64,000 nt of DNA, taken from Psychrobacter sp. Cmf 22.2 (GTDB taxonomy: Bacteria; Pseudomonadota; Gammaproteobacteria; Pseudomonadales; Moraxellaceae). The stretch covers positions 682,001 through 746,000 of the forward strand of contig NZ_MRYA01000001.1 of assembly GCF_001921745.1 (NCBI RefSeq), given 5' to 3'. Both the position numbers and the translations under genes were made by a program. Each line of letters starts with the position of its first letter. Position 1 is the first letter of the stretch. This document shows, in pieces, positions 27,701 to 36,566 of the stretch. Under the pieces are notes generated by a model. That model was not told where the DNA came from, did not search any database, and saw only the letters and a list, made by a program, of their open reading frames with translations.

Positions 27701-29008
27701 TCACCAGCTAGTCAACGACGAGGCGCTACTTTGACTGATAAAACCGTCTGGCGTTTGTCCATTGTTAGCCTGCCAGCTTTGAAATGCCTTACGAGTATTG
27801 GTGCCAATAATTCCATCAGCGCCTTTGGTATCATAGCCTGCACTGGTTAAGCGCTGTTGTAAACGGGTCACTTGTGAGGTCGATAGTGGACGCTCATAAC
27901 GCGGCCATGATTTACGTAGGCCACTTTTTCCAACGATTGCATTACCTAATAAGCTGACACCCAATGCATAGTTTGATGAATTATTATAGACTTTTATCAC
28001 ATCGAAGTTAGGGCTAAGCAGCAGAGCTGGACCATCTTTGCCAGCAGGTAGCCAAAGCTCCATCTGCGTATTGGCATCTAAACTTACATCATCAATGGTA
28101 TCGAGACCAAGAGCGGCCCATCTAGCAGCAGGCTGCTTGGTGCTGACCGTAGAGTAATCAAAAGATGCTGGCAAGGTGACTTCGTAAAATGGCGCTAGAC
28201 CGCGTATCCAGCCTGAGTTACTCAGGTAGTTGGCAGTTGATGCCAGCGCGTCAGCTGTTGACCACGGATTGCGATGACCATTACTATCGCCATCGACACC
28301 ATGTTTTACCCAAGTATCAGGGATGAACTGCGTCTGTCCCATACCACCTGCCCAAGAGCCTTCAAGCTGAGACCAAGATACATCGCCACGTTGTAATAGC
28401 TGCATGAGTGACAATAATTGAGTCTCAGCGAACTCTTGACGGCGTCCATCATAGGCAAGGCTTGCAAGTGCACTTGGTAGGTAGCTATTGCCAGTGACCG
28501 CACCAAAAGATGATTCCATACCCCAAATTGCGGCAATGATCTCTGCATTGACACCATATTGCGATTCTAAACTTGATAGATACGAACGCTGCTCTGTAAA
28601 TTTACGTTTACCAGTTGCGATTCGCGCATCGGACGCCGCAGAGTCTGCATACTCCCATGGCATTTTAGAAAACTCAGGCTGACCTGAATCGAGTGAAATA
28701 ACTTGCTCGTTTAGGTAGGCTGAGCTGAGCAAACGTTGTACATCTGAGGAGCTGTATCCGGCAGACATAGCACGCATAGAGAAGTCCGACTTCCACTCTG
28801 CAAAACTGCGGTAGCTAGGCTTAGGGGTGATGACCGTCTGTTGTTGAACGATGACAGGAGCAGGCTTTACTTTGATGGTTTGGGTCTGGGTCACCTGAAC
28901 ACTGCCTTGGCGCACAGGCTTAGTTGGTTGCTGCGTTGTTGGTTGAGTGGCACAACCAGCTGCTAGTAGTATAGGCAGTAGGATCGCATATTGCTTGTTT
29001 AACATCAT
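27701..29008 (-). CDS. Lytic murein transglycosylase, MltB-type lipoprotein
   Basis: Cleaves peptidoglycan glycan strands to 1,6-anhydro ends, in the periplasm at the outer membrane. The protein has 435 residues. It has a lipoprotein signal ending LLAAGC (Cys about 19), a Gln/Thr/Pro-rich linker, and the SLT_2 catalytic domain with IIAAIWGMESSFGAVTGN, Glu about 165 being the catalytic acid. AGGMGQTQFIPDTW follows, and a C-terminal peptidoglycan-binding domain (about 375-435, with GADGIIGTNTRKAFQSWQ). ATG 29008 and 29005 are both possible starts. It is convergent with the T6SS array. A T6SS link (making room in the wall) is conceivable but not shown. Confidence 0.9.
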   Translation of the reverse strand: MMLNKQYAILLPILLAAGCATQPTTQQPTKPVRQGSVQVTQTQTIKVKPAPVIVQQQTVITPKPSYRSFAEWKSDFSMRAMSAGYSSSDVQRLLSSAYLNEQVISLDSGQPEFSKMPWEYADSAASDARIATGKRKFTEQRSYLSSLESQYGVNAEIIAAIWGMESSFGAVTGNSYLPSALASLAYDGRRQEFAETQLLSLMQLLQRGDVSWSQLEGSWAGGMGQTQFIPDTWVKHGVDGDSNGHRNPWSTADALASTANYLSNSGWIRGLAPFYEVTLPASFDYSTVSTKQPAARWAALGLDTIDDVSLDANTQMELWLPAGKDGPALLLSPNFDVIKVYNNSSNYALGVSLLGNAIVGKSGLRKSWPRYERPLSTSQVTRLQQRLTSAGYDTKGADGIIGTNTRKAFQSWQANNGQTPDGFISQSSASSLTSW

Positions 29009-29394
29009 AAAAGGTCTCGAATATCAGTAAGTACTAAAACAGTAGTAGAAAAATAGGTCAAATTTAAAACAAGTTTGAGGTCATAAAGTATCGGTGCTAA
29101 GAGCTGTTATGAGCCAACAACGAAAAATTACTGTAGCAATAAACAGGGATAAAGTCGATGGTATAAATACGGTTATTATTGGTTTTAAAATAGATAATTA
29201 GAAGGGAGATACTGTTTGGCGGGTGTTGTTTTGAGTGTGGAGATACAGGGGAGCTTTTAAGAATACTAGCGTGATGGAACGAATACGACAAAGTCTCGAA
29301 GCGTAGTCAGTATTAAACAGTAATATCTTTAGAAGAAGAACAAAAATTAGTTATTTAATAAGCGAATGGTTATATTTAATAGGGTTTAAAGAAG
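29009..29394. other. Intergenic stretch without a recognisable gene
   Basis: About 385 bases between two minus-strand genes. A 64-codon open frame here has no convincing start context or protein character. It presumably holds the promoter of the transglycosylase, but I see no clear hexamer pair, and no strong terminator for the DedA gene upstream. Confidence 0.4.
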
Positions 29395-30003
29395 CTAATC
29401 AGAAGATCGTTGCTTAATAAACCAACCAATGATAATAACCACGACCAATCCACCAAGAATTTTGGAGTAAGGTGCTAGCGTCGTTTCAACCACTTGATAG
29501 TTTTCGCCAAGATAATAACCTGCAAGCGTCAATATGGTCGTCCAGATACTAGAGCCTAATGCCGTTAAGGTTAAAAAAGGTAAAAGTGACATTTTATTCA
29601 TCCCAGCAGGGATTGAGATAAATGAGCGAATACCAGGTACCATTCTTCCAAAAAAAACTGCTTTTTTACCGTGTTTATCAAACCAGTCATTGGTAGCAGA
29701 GATATCATCAGGCTTTACAAAAACGTATTTGCCATATTTCTCTGCGAACGTCATCAGTCGTTCTTTATCAAATAGGCTTCCTAGATAATATAAAGGTAGG
29801 GCACCTAGCGTCGCGCCAAGCGTACCAGCCAGTATGACTATTATAAGATTTAAATCACCTTTTGATGCGGCAAAACCTGCGGCTGGCATAATGACTTCAG
29901 AAGGTATAGGCGGAAAAACATTTTCGGCAAACATAGCGAATACAATGCCAAAATAGCCAAACTTTGCCATGATAGCCAGTATCCACTCGCTAATTTGATT
30001 CAT
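29395..30003 (-). CDS. DedA family inner-membrane protein
   Basis: DedA (SNARE-associated/VTT) proteins are polytopic membrane proteins linked to lipid flipping (undecaprenyl phosphate or phosphatidylethanolamine) and proton-motive force. The protein has 202 residues. The N-terminal FGYFGIVFAMFAENVFPPIPSE carries the conserved E and the PPIPSE motif, and GRMVPGIRSFISIPAGMNKM is the family's second signature (key Arg and Pro). About four to five membrane helices. I chose ATG 30003; a GTG three codons upstream is possible. Transcription is toward the transglycosylase gene but with a large gap. Confidence 0.92.
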   Translation of the reverse strand: MNQISEWILAIMAKFGYFGIVFAMFAENVFPPIPSEVIMPAAGFAASKGDLNLIIVILAGTLGATLGALPLYYLGSLFDKERLMTFAEKYGKYVFVKPDDISATNDWFDKHGKKAVFFGRMVPGIRSFISIPAGMNKMSLLPFLTLTALGSSIWTTILTLAGYYLGENYQVVETTLAPYSKILGGLVVVIIIGWFIKQRSSD

Positions 30004-30143
30004 TGTAATCACTTTTGAGTTTTAGTGAGTGTTCGCTTTTTGAGCGTAAACAATAAATGTACGCCAATTTTGTTACCTATAAATCTCAATTAAGGTATGT
30101 TATGTAAATATATATAGCGTAATGAAATCCAGACACAAAAAAA

Positions 30144-30167
30144 CCTCAAGTAAACTAATACTTGAGG
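30144..30167 (-). terminator. Terminator of the tRNA-Val/tRNA-Asp transcript
   Basis: CCTCAAGTA (30144-30152) and TACTTGAGG (30159-30167) form a perfect 9-base stem with a 6-base loop. On the minus strand it is followed by a T-run, the correct polarity for ending the tRNA transcript. Confidence 0.85.
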
Positions 30168-30220
30168 CGAAACTTGCTTAAACTTAATAGTCTAAATTTG
30201 TTTTAGCTGTTTACAAAATA

Positions 30221-30297
30221 TGGCGCAGCGGACGGGACTCGAACCCGCGACCCCCGGCGTGACAGGCCGGTATTCTAACCAACTGAACTACCGCTGC
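30221..30297 (-). tRNA. tRNA-Asp (GTC)
   Basis: 77 bases including an encoded CCA. The minus strand begins GCAGCGGTAGTTCAGTTGG, with anticodon loop CTGTCAC (anticodon GTC), T-arm GGTTCGAGTCC, and a pairing acceptor stem ending CGCTGC then GCCA. It lies 36 bases downstream of tRNA-Val in the same transcript. Confidence 0.97.
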
Positions 30298-30333
30298 TTA
30301 GGTCGTTTAGCTTTTTTACCACAAGCTAGTAAG

Positions 30334-30409
30334 TGGTGGGTGATGACGGATTCGAACCGCCGACATTCTGCGTGTAAGGCAGACGCTCTACCAACTGAGC
30401 TAATCACCC
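30334..30409 (-). tRNA. tRNA-Val (TAC)
   Basis: 76 bases including encoded CCA. The minus strand begins GGGTGATTAGCTCAGTTGG, with anticodon loop CTTACAC (anticodon TAC) and T-arm GGTTCGAATCC. The acceptor stem GGGTGAT pairs with ATCACCC. First gene of a two-tRNA unit with tRNA-Asp. Confidence 0.97.
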
Positions 30410-30424
30410 GCTCTGTGGGTGTGT

Positions 30425-30452
30425 ATTATATAGATTTACATCTGCCTGTCAA
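30425..30452 (-). promoter_or_regulatory. Strong sigma-70 promoter of the tRNA-Val/Asp unit
   Basis: On the minus strand TTGACA (30452-30447), a 16-base spacer and TATAAT (30430-30425), both perfect consensus. Transcription would start about 8 to 10 bases before the tRNA-Val 5' end. Confidence 0.9.
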
Positions 30453-30729
30453 ATAGTATTTTATAAAAATTTCAAATAATTCAAAATAGATTGTAATCAT
30501 GAGCTCTGGTAGCAGCAGTTTATAATAATAAGTGATTAAAACACCTTGAATAAATATATGTTAAGCAAAGGTTTTTATCATAGTACAACATGAAGATGAT
30601 TTATTAAATTGCTCGTATTAAAAGTGGCTTGTTATCGTTATCCATTGTTTGATAATAAAAAACTACTATACTACTAAGCCATAGAGAGTAGTTATTAATA
30701 CTTTATATTCATATTCTGTTCTGTGTAGA

Positions 30730-32370
30730 GTGAGGGAGGCGGTTATAGAATCTTTAGCGACTGAGCAGCACCTTGCATCGTGGTCTTGGGGTAACTTTGC
30801 AGGTTTAGGACTGTTGTTACACATCATACTAATGGTGGTTATGACGTTGCGTGTTGTTTCGGTACAGCGCAATATTGGAGTGGCTATTGCATGGATAGCC
30901 GTTCTATACATGCTACCAGTGTTTGGGTTTATAGCCTATGTTCTGGTCGGCGAACCGATGATTGGTCGTCGTTATCGCCAGCGTGTGGATCAAGCAAGTT
31001 TGCTAATGAACGACATGGCAGCACGTGAGCGGATGGTGTTCGATCAAGGACAAGATTTGTTGCCGATTAACTATCGGGGCGTGAGTCGTATCGGTACACG
31101 CTGGACAGGATTTGGCGTGTTCGCTGGTCATCGGATGCAACTGCTAACTTCATCTAGAGCGTTTTTCAATCACCTTATTAGTGATATCGATAATGCTAAG
31201 CGTACCATTCTCATAGAGTTTTATATTATTTATCCCAAAGGCCAAGTCTTAGAGGTGCTAGAGTCTCTAGCTGCTGCCGCCAAACGCGGAGTAGAGTGTC
31301 ATATATTAATAGACAGTGTCGGTAGTTTCAGCTTTTTTAATAGCTCTGAGCATCGATCATTGGAGCGGGCAGGCGTGTTTGTACACCAGTCGCTACCAGT
31401 AGGGTTGTTTAAGACATTATTTAAACGCTCTGATTTGCGCAATCATCGTAAGATTGTGGTGATCGACGAGTATATCGGTTATACCGGTAGTTTTAATTTG
31501 GTGGATCCCAAGTTTTTTAAACAAGACAAAGGCGTTGGGCAGTGGGTTGATGTGATGATGCGCAGCGTTAGTCAGCAGCCAATTAGCATAGCTACGGCCA
31601 TGGCCAAAGTTGTCATTACTGATATCGGCGCTGAAAATAATGACAATCTAGATGCGCTAGATAAGCGGGTAAATAGCTATACTCGTAAGTTGTATGTATT
31701 AAACCCAACCATCAACGATATTAACAGCCGCATACAGGTGCTCGTTGATGATTTGGATAATTATATACCTACCGTACCAGGGTCGAAGTCGATTGCGATA
31801 CCGCAAATGCCTGTGGTTGATGATGTCGTCGCGCAGCTTATTCCTTCAGCGCCGCAAGTGACCGCTCATGTTATTTACAATACCTTAGTGACTATTATTC
31901 ACCGCGCCAATAAGCGTATTCAAATTACGACGCCTTACTTTGTACCAGATGAAGCGCTGTCAGGAGCATTAGAAACAGCAGCAAAGCGCGGTGTCGATGT
32001 GACCTTGATTATCCCAGAAAAGGTAGATTCGTTTTTAGTGCAGCATGCGTCACAAGCGTATTATCAAGAGCTGCTTGAAGCTGGCGTAAAGATTGCATTA
32101 TTCCAAGGTGGACTATTACATGCCAAGACGGTAGTCATCGATGATGATTATTGTCTGTTTGGTACAGTGAACATCGATATGCGTAGCTTTTATTTAAATA
32201 TGGAGGTCAGTTTGGCTATTTATACACCTGAGATGGTTGCTCAAGTCGCTGACTGCCAAGATACTTATTTGCAAAGCTGCCGATTTTTAAGTCTAAAAGA
32301 GTGGCAGCAGCGCCGCGGTTCCGAGCGTTTATTTGACAATGTAGTACGTCTGTTTAGTCCTCTATTGTAG
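30730..32370 (+). CDS. cls: Cardiolipin synthase (phospholipase D family)
   Basis: Joins phosphatidylglycerol molecules into cardiolipin at the inner membrane. The protein has up to 546 residues. Two N-terminal membrane helices (about 22-42 and 50-75) are followed by two PLD catalytic motifs: NHRKIVVIDEYIGYTGS (H239, K241, D246) and LHAKTVVIDDDYCLFGT (H464, K466, D471). The start is uncertain: GTG 30730 gives the listed protein, but the first in-frame ATG is only at about residue 35, and GGGAGG lies just inside the frame. Slightly longer than the usual 480-490 residues. Confidence 0.92.
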   Translation: MREAVIESLATEQHLASWSWGNFAGLGLLLHIILMVVMTLRVVSVQRNIGVAIAWIAVLYMLPVFGFIAYVLVGEPMIGRRYRQRVDQASLLMNDMAARERMVFDQGQDLLPINYRGVSRIGTRWTGFGVFAGHRMQLLTSSRAFFNHLISDIDNAKRTILIEFYIIYPKGQVLEVLESLAAAAKRGVECHILIDSVGSFSFFNSSEHRSLERAGVFVHQSLPVGLFKTLFKRSDLRNHRKIVVIDEYIGYTGSFNLVDPKFFKQDKGVGQWVDVMMRSVSQQPISIATAMAKVVITDIGAENNDNLDALDKRVNSYTRKLYVLNPTINDINSRIQVLVDDLDNYIPTVPGSKSIAIPQMPVVDDVVAQLIPSAPQVTAHVIYNTLVTIIHRANKRIQITTPYFVPDEALSGALETAAKRGVDVTLIIPEKVDSFLVQHASQAYYQELLEAGVKIALFQGGLLHAKTVVIDDDYCLFGTVNIDMRSFYLNMEVSLAIYTPEMVAQVADCQDTYLQSCRFLSLKEWQQRRGSERLFDNVVRLFSPLL

Positions 32371-32448
32371 CCGCTATTATCTTTGTATAACTGATACTTA
32401 ATCTAGTAATGCCATTTGTGATTTTTATTAAAAGGATATGCCTACTCC

Positions 32449-33786
32449 ATGCTTGCTACGTCAGATGCTACTTTAGCTAAGATCCCTAAAACGTCACTTG
32501 ATCATATGGCAGAAGGCTACTGGCAAGATTTTATAGCAGATCGTCCTATTGCAGGTGGTATCGCTTATGAGGAGCAGTTGCATGAGTGTCAATTGGATGA
32601 ATCGCTCGCCAGCTTACAGCGAGTAGATACGCTGATTTTACAGATACGCCGCGATCTTTCAAAGACAAAAGATCAATCTGAAGGCTTAAATGAGGTTGCA
32701 CTGCTGACTGATGAGCGTTATCGCAACTTATTACTGTTTATGGCATTTTATGCAGGGCGAGTGCTGGCGCACCAGTGGCAAAGCGAACCACATTGGTATG
32801 GACAGTTTGAGCTAAAAAAGCGTTTTGACACGCTACCGTTGATTGCAGATGATTTTTATCAATCCATGGCTGTGGTGTACGAAGACCATTCTGATAATAA
32901 CGCTAATATATTCTTTGCATTGGAGCCGATAGGGCTACGTTTGTTTGGTCATATTGATCGGCAGTTTCAGGCGGTACAAGGTGGGCAAATTGCTAGCGGA
33001 CTTTATCAAGCGGTAAACGCGCGTTTACCACAAGCCAATAATATCGCTAGCAAGACGCTAGATAAGGCGCCCTTAGAGCGCTATTCTAAACCGTTAGATA
33101 TTGGACAAGTAGCGACTCTTAAAGACAAAACCTCTGAGCATCATCAACACAAAGCTCAAGAGGTTAAGCCTCTAGCACAAGCCAAAACGCCTGAAATATT
33201 TACTCAGTTGCTTATAGAGTTAGATAAGATCGAAGTGCCACAAGCTACGGGCCACGATGACTATTTGCAAGCGTGCAAAATACTGGATCAATTCGAGCGT
33301 CATATTGATCGGCAAAATAAGCCGCGTGACCAAGTAAAGTTTTCAAAGCGGCATCAGGTAGCACGGCAGCAAGCCTTAACACGACTGCAAAATTCTGCTG
33401 AATCTGGTAATACAACTGCGATGCTACGATTGGCTATGTACGAGTTACTCAATGAGGGGCAAATAGCCGATGCAGAAGCCAGTAAAGTAGTAGGGACAGA
33501 CTGGGTCAAACAAGCGGCAAACAAGAAAGATGTCCGTGCTCAGCGTTTACTTAGTAAAATGTACTATCAAGGTATCGGCGTGCCGCAAGAGGTGAGTAGC
33601 GGTCAGTATTGGTTAGAGGAAGCGGCTAAAAATGGCCATAAAGAAGCAGCAGATCTGGTGGCTAAGTGGCAACAAGCTCAAACATTAATCACATCGCAAA
33701 AACAAGAGCAGCATAGTATTAAGCGTTATCAAGTATTGCTAGGAGTAGTGGTACTTGGTGCAATATTGCTCATTGTATTTGTATAA
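32449..33786 (+). CDS. Sel1-repeat protein with C-terminal membrane anchor
   Basis: A 445-residue protein I do not recognise as a named gene. The N-terminal 190 residues look globular (YRNLLLFMAFYAGRVLAHQW, HWYGQFELKKRF). A charged linker follows. At about 310-405 are two Sel1-like repeats (NTTAMLRLAMYELLNEGQIA and AQRLLSKMYYQGIGVPQEV then YWLEEAAKNGHKEAADLV). The end is a single hydrophobic helix (YQVLLGVVVLGAILLIVFV), so the protein is probably tail-anchored with its domains in the cytoplasm. ATG 32449 follows AAAGGATATG. The gene stands between cls and waaA and is ended by a hairpin. Confidence 0.8.
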   Translation: MLATSDATLAKIPKTSLDHMAEGYWQDFIADRPIAGGIAYEEQLHECQLDESLASLQRVDTLILQIRRDLSKTKDQSEGLNEVALLTDERYRNLLLFMAFYAGRVLAHQWQSEPHWYGQFELKKRFDTLPLIADDFYQSMAVVYEDHSDNNANIFFALEPIGLRLFGHIDRQFQAVQGGQIASGLYQAVNARLPQANNIASKTLDKAPLERYSKPLDIGQVATLKDKTSEHHQHKAQEVKPLAQAKTPEIFTQLLIELDKIEVPQATGHDDYLQACKILDQFERHIDRQNKPRDQVKFSKRHQVARQQALTRLQNSAESGNTTAMLRLAMYELLNEGQIADAEASKVVGTDWVKQAANKKDVRAQRLLSKMYYQGIGVPQEVSSGQYWLEEAAKNGHKEAADLVAKWQQAQTLITSQKQEQHSIKRYQVLLGVVVLGAILLIVFV

Positions 33787-33863
33787 TAATCAAGCACTCA
33801 CTGATCGTGTTGTAAGGTTTTAGACTGGCTATTTAACGATGTCATGAGACAATAATTAGTAGA

Positions 33864-33910
33864 CCATACGATTTTCTGCGCACTTAGTCACTAAGTTGTA
33901 TGGCTTTTTT
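33864..33910 (+). terminator. Hairpin terminator after the Sel1-repeat gene
   Basis: CCATAC (33864-33869) pairs with GTATGG (33898-33903), and ACTTAG (33882-33887) with CTAAGT (33891-33896) inside it, followed by a run of T. The lower stem has an asymmetric internal loop. Confidence 0.6.
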
Positions 33911-33985
33911 ATGATTTACGGTAGAATTTATCAACGGTTGACTGTCTAACTTGTCATTTTATCTATCACAAAACTGGGCTTTTCC

Positions 33986-35587
33986 ATGCCATCACCTTCT
34001 GTACCGCCTTCTACTGAGTCTGAGCCATCAGCAGCTCAAAAAGATTTTGATAACGATACGCTGGACAATCATACGCTAGATAACTATGCGTTAAGTAGTG
34101 CTGCGCCAATCAAACGCACTACTCGTATGCCACCTTGGTATTATCAGCTTGCTATCACGCTACTAAAGCCATTGTATCGCATGCAGGTTTGGCGTCGTTC
34201 GCGCAGTCGTGACAATTATCAACAAGAAGTTGCGCAGCGCTTTGGCAAGCAGTATCCACCGCGTCCGGTAACGAGCGATACTCGTAATGATAAAACAATT
34301 TGGTGTCATGCCGTCTCGCTAGGGGAGACCAATACAGTCGCGCCCTTGCTCGACGCTCTATTGGCACAAGGCTATAATATATGGCTAACCAACACCACAC
34401 AGACGGGTCACGCGCGCGGTGCCAGTCGTTTCGCGGAGGAGATTGCTCAAGGTCGGATGAGTCACAGCTATGTACCAGTAGATACGCCCGCCGTTATCGA
34501 GACATTTTTGGCGCATGTACAGCCTGTCGCTGCGTTGTTTGTCGAAACTGAATTGTGGGCAAACATTTTAGCCACTTTATCGCAAAAAGACATTCCTAGC
34601 ATTCTGGTAAATGGGCGACTATCGGCAGCATCTTTTACCCGCTATCAAAAAATAAGTGCCGTAAGTGCTAGCATGATGCAAAACCTCAGTTTAATCATCG
34701 CGCAAGATAGTGACTCTGCTAAACGCTTCCGGCAGTTGGGAGCAGATAGTGCGCAGATACGCGTTGCAGGCTCACTTAAATGGGTCATCAACACGCCTAA
34801 AACTACCAATTCCAAAAACGTCACTGATTCCAGACTAGCAACTGATAAGGTCGAAGAAGATGGTGCTAATAATAAACTGTCGAATCTGTCTGATTTGCAG
34901 TTTATAGACCGTCCAGTTTGGATAGCGGCGAGCACTCATAGCGGTGAAGAAAGTATGGCGTTAGCGCTGCACCAGCAGCTATTAGATATAGCGGAGCTGT
35001 CTACGACCCTACTTATCATCGTACCCAGACATCCTGAGCGCTTTGATGAGGTGGCAGAGCTCATTAGCGAAACAGGTTTGCAAATGGCAAGGCGTAGTCA
35101 GGACGAAGACATCACTACAAAAACGCAGGTTTATCTGGCTGATAGTATGGGTGAGCTGATGCGATGGTATGCACAAGCAGATGTAGCGCTTGTTGGTGGT
35201 TCTATCGTTGACATCGGCGGCCATAATCCTGTGGAGCCTATGAGTGTGGGCACGCCAGTACTTATGGGGCAGTATACTCAATCATGTCAAAGCGTCGTAG
35301 ATAAGCTGGCAAGCGCTGGTGCTTTATATCAACCAAACAATCATTTTTATCAAGCAATCGACAGTGACGAGCATCTAATAAACGACTCTAAAAGCGATGA
35401 TGAGATGATATATCAACAGCTACAGTTTTGGCTGGGTCATTTAGAGACTGCCAAACGAGCGGGACAGGCAGGTAAGCAGATGACCATTCAGGAGCAGGCA
35501 GTATTACCCCGTCAGCTAGCGATGATAGAAGAGACAATTGAAAAGTTTTCTAGCGTGTATCCTCAGGCCGACCAGCCATATCTCTAA
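33986..35587 (+). CDS. waaA: 3-deoxy-D-manno-octulosonic acid (Kdo) transferase
   Basis: Adds Kdo to lipid A precursor at the cytoplasmic face of the inner membrane. The protein has 533 residues, about 100 longer than E. coli WaaA. The N-terminal 45 residues are a Ser/Pro/Asp-rich extension before PPWYYQLAITLLKPLYRMQVW. The catalytic region WCHAVSLGETNTVAPLL carries the conserved Glu, and FVETELWANIL matches the family. The GT-B donor site is HNPVEPMSVGTPVLMG near residues 412-427. A later ATG (PPWYYQ region, about 34128) could be the true start. A 20-residue Asn/Ser/Lys insertion lies near 272-295. rsmE follows after 38 bases. Confidence 0.93.
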   Translation: MPSPSVPPSTESEPSAAQKDFDNDTLDNHTLDNYALSSAAPIKRTTRMPPWYYQLAITLLKPLYRMQVWRRSRSRDNYQQEVAQRFGKQYPPRPVTSDTRNDKTIWCHAVSLGETNTVAPLLDALLAQGYNIWLTNTTQTGHARGASRFAEEIAQGRMSHSYVPVDTPAVIETFLAHVQPVAALFVETELWANILATLSQKDIPSILVNGRLSAASFTRYQKISAVSASMMQNLSLIIAQDSDSAKRFRQLGADSAQIRVAGSLKWVINTPKTTNSKNVTDSRLATDKVEEDGANNKLSNLSDLQFIDRPVWIAASTHSGEESMALALHQQLLDIAELSTTLLIIVPRHPERFDEVAELISETGLQMARRSQDEDITTKTQVYLADSMGELMRWYAQADVALVGGSIVDIGGHNPVEPMSVGTPVLMGQYTQSCQSVVDKLASAGALYQPNNHFYQAIDSDEHLINDSKSDDEMIYQQLQFWLGHLETAKRAGQAGKQMTIQEQAVLPRQLAMIEETIEKFSSVYPQADQPYL

Positions 35588-35625
35588 TCGTCGTTCACTC
35601 TTATTTTTATTAAGCGATCTGCTCT

Positions 35626-36369
35626 ATGAATTGTATTTTGTTGCCTGCATCTGATATTGCACCGCCTTATGCACAGATTAACTCGCCTGTACAAATCGAA
35701 CACATCAATAAGGTATTAAAGCTACAAGTTGGTGCGACGCTCAAAATCGGTCAGCTTGGTGGCAATCTTGGTACAGCAGTTATTGACGATATGTCACCTA
35801 GTAACATACAGCTACGTGAGGTACAGCTCGATACTCCGTCACCAGCCAAATTAGAGGTTACTGTGATTTTGGCATTGCCACGGCCTAAAGTACTACGGCG
35901 CTTGATCATGGACATGACCGCATTGGGTGTTTGTCATATTATTCTGATTAATAGTTACCGTACCCAAAAGAGCTATTGGCAAAGTCCGCTACTGATGCGG
36001 CTTGATGAATTTGTATTAGAAGGTCTGCAGCAAGGGGTCGATACGATAGCGCCGCGCATTTCTTTACAAAAACGTTTTAAACCGTTCGTCGAAGATCAGC
36101 TGCCCAGTCTGATTACTCATGACGCTATAATCGCTCATCCTTATAGCGATTTGGCCTTTTCGCAATATCTACAACAACTGCCTGTAGAGTCTATATCTTC
36201 TGCAAGAGTTCAGCGGCCAGATGTGGTTTGCATCGGAGCTGAAGGGGGCTGGGTTGATTATGAGATTGAACTGCTATGTAAGCAGGGATGCAAAGCAGTA
36301 AATATAGGCCCTCGAATCTTACGCACAGAAGCTGCTGTAAACGTGATTTTGGGTCAATGGCTAATATAA
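35626..36369 (+). CDS. rsmE: 16S rRNA (uracil1498-N3)-methyltransferase
   Basis: SPOUT-class methyltransferase that modifies U1498 of 16S rRNA. The protein has 247 residues, normal length. The knotted C-terminal SAM site is visible as CIGAEGGWVDYEIELL and VNIGPRILRTEAAVNVILGQW (RILRTETA-type motif). The middle has PRPKVLRRLIMDMTALGVCHIIL. It follows waaA closely and is probably cotranscribed. Confidence 0.94.
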   Translation: MNCILLPASDIAPPYAQINSPVQIEHINKVLKLQVGATLKIGQLGGNLGTAVIDDMSPSNIQLREVQLDTPSPAKLEVTVILALPRPKVLRRLIMDMTALGVCHIILINSYRTQKSYWQSPLLMRLDEFVLEGLQQGVDTIAPRISLQKRFKPFVEDQLPSLITHDAIIAHPYSDLAFSQYLQQLPVESISSARVQRPDVVCIGAEGGWVDYEIELLCKQGCKAVNIGPRILRTEAAVNVILGQWLI

Positions 36370-36435
36370 AATGAATAGAATAAAACTCTCTATAAACTGT
36401 ACTTTTTGGGGGCAGAACCAGTCGAAATAATGTAT

Positions 36436-36450
36436 TGATAATTAATCTCA
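36436..36450 (+). promoter_or_regulatory. Candidate Fur box upstream of the iron transporter
   Basis: TGATAATTAATCTCA resembles the Fur 7-1-7 inverted repeat TGATAATnATTATCA: the left half is perfect and the right half matches 5 of 7. It lies about 115 bases before the fbpA-like start. The AT-rich context raises the chance of a spurious hit. Confidence 0.35.
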
Positions 36451-36566
36451 TTTCTATTAGTATATTGTTTCTGGTTTTTATCATTGTTTTAGCAGTATAA
36501 ACGCCTACCTAATTGCTCATCATCTAAACTATCTCACTTATCTTTTATACTATTATGGAGAAGACC

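Noticed and set aside
27701..29008. Transglycosylase as a T6SS effector or T6SS-specific muramidase
   Set aside because: It has a standard lipoprotein signal, is convergent with the T6SS array and separated by a terminator, so it is more simply a housekeeping cell-wall enzyme.
29097..29291. 64-codon minus-strand frame upstream of the transglycosylase
   Set aside because: No ribosome site and low-complexity sequence; nothing supports translation.
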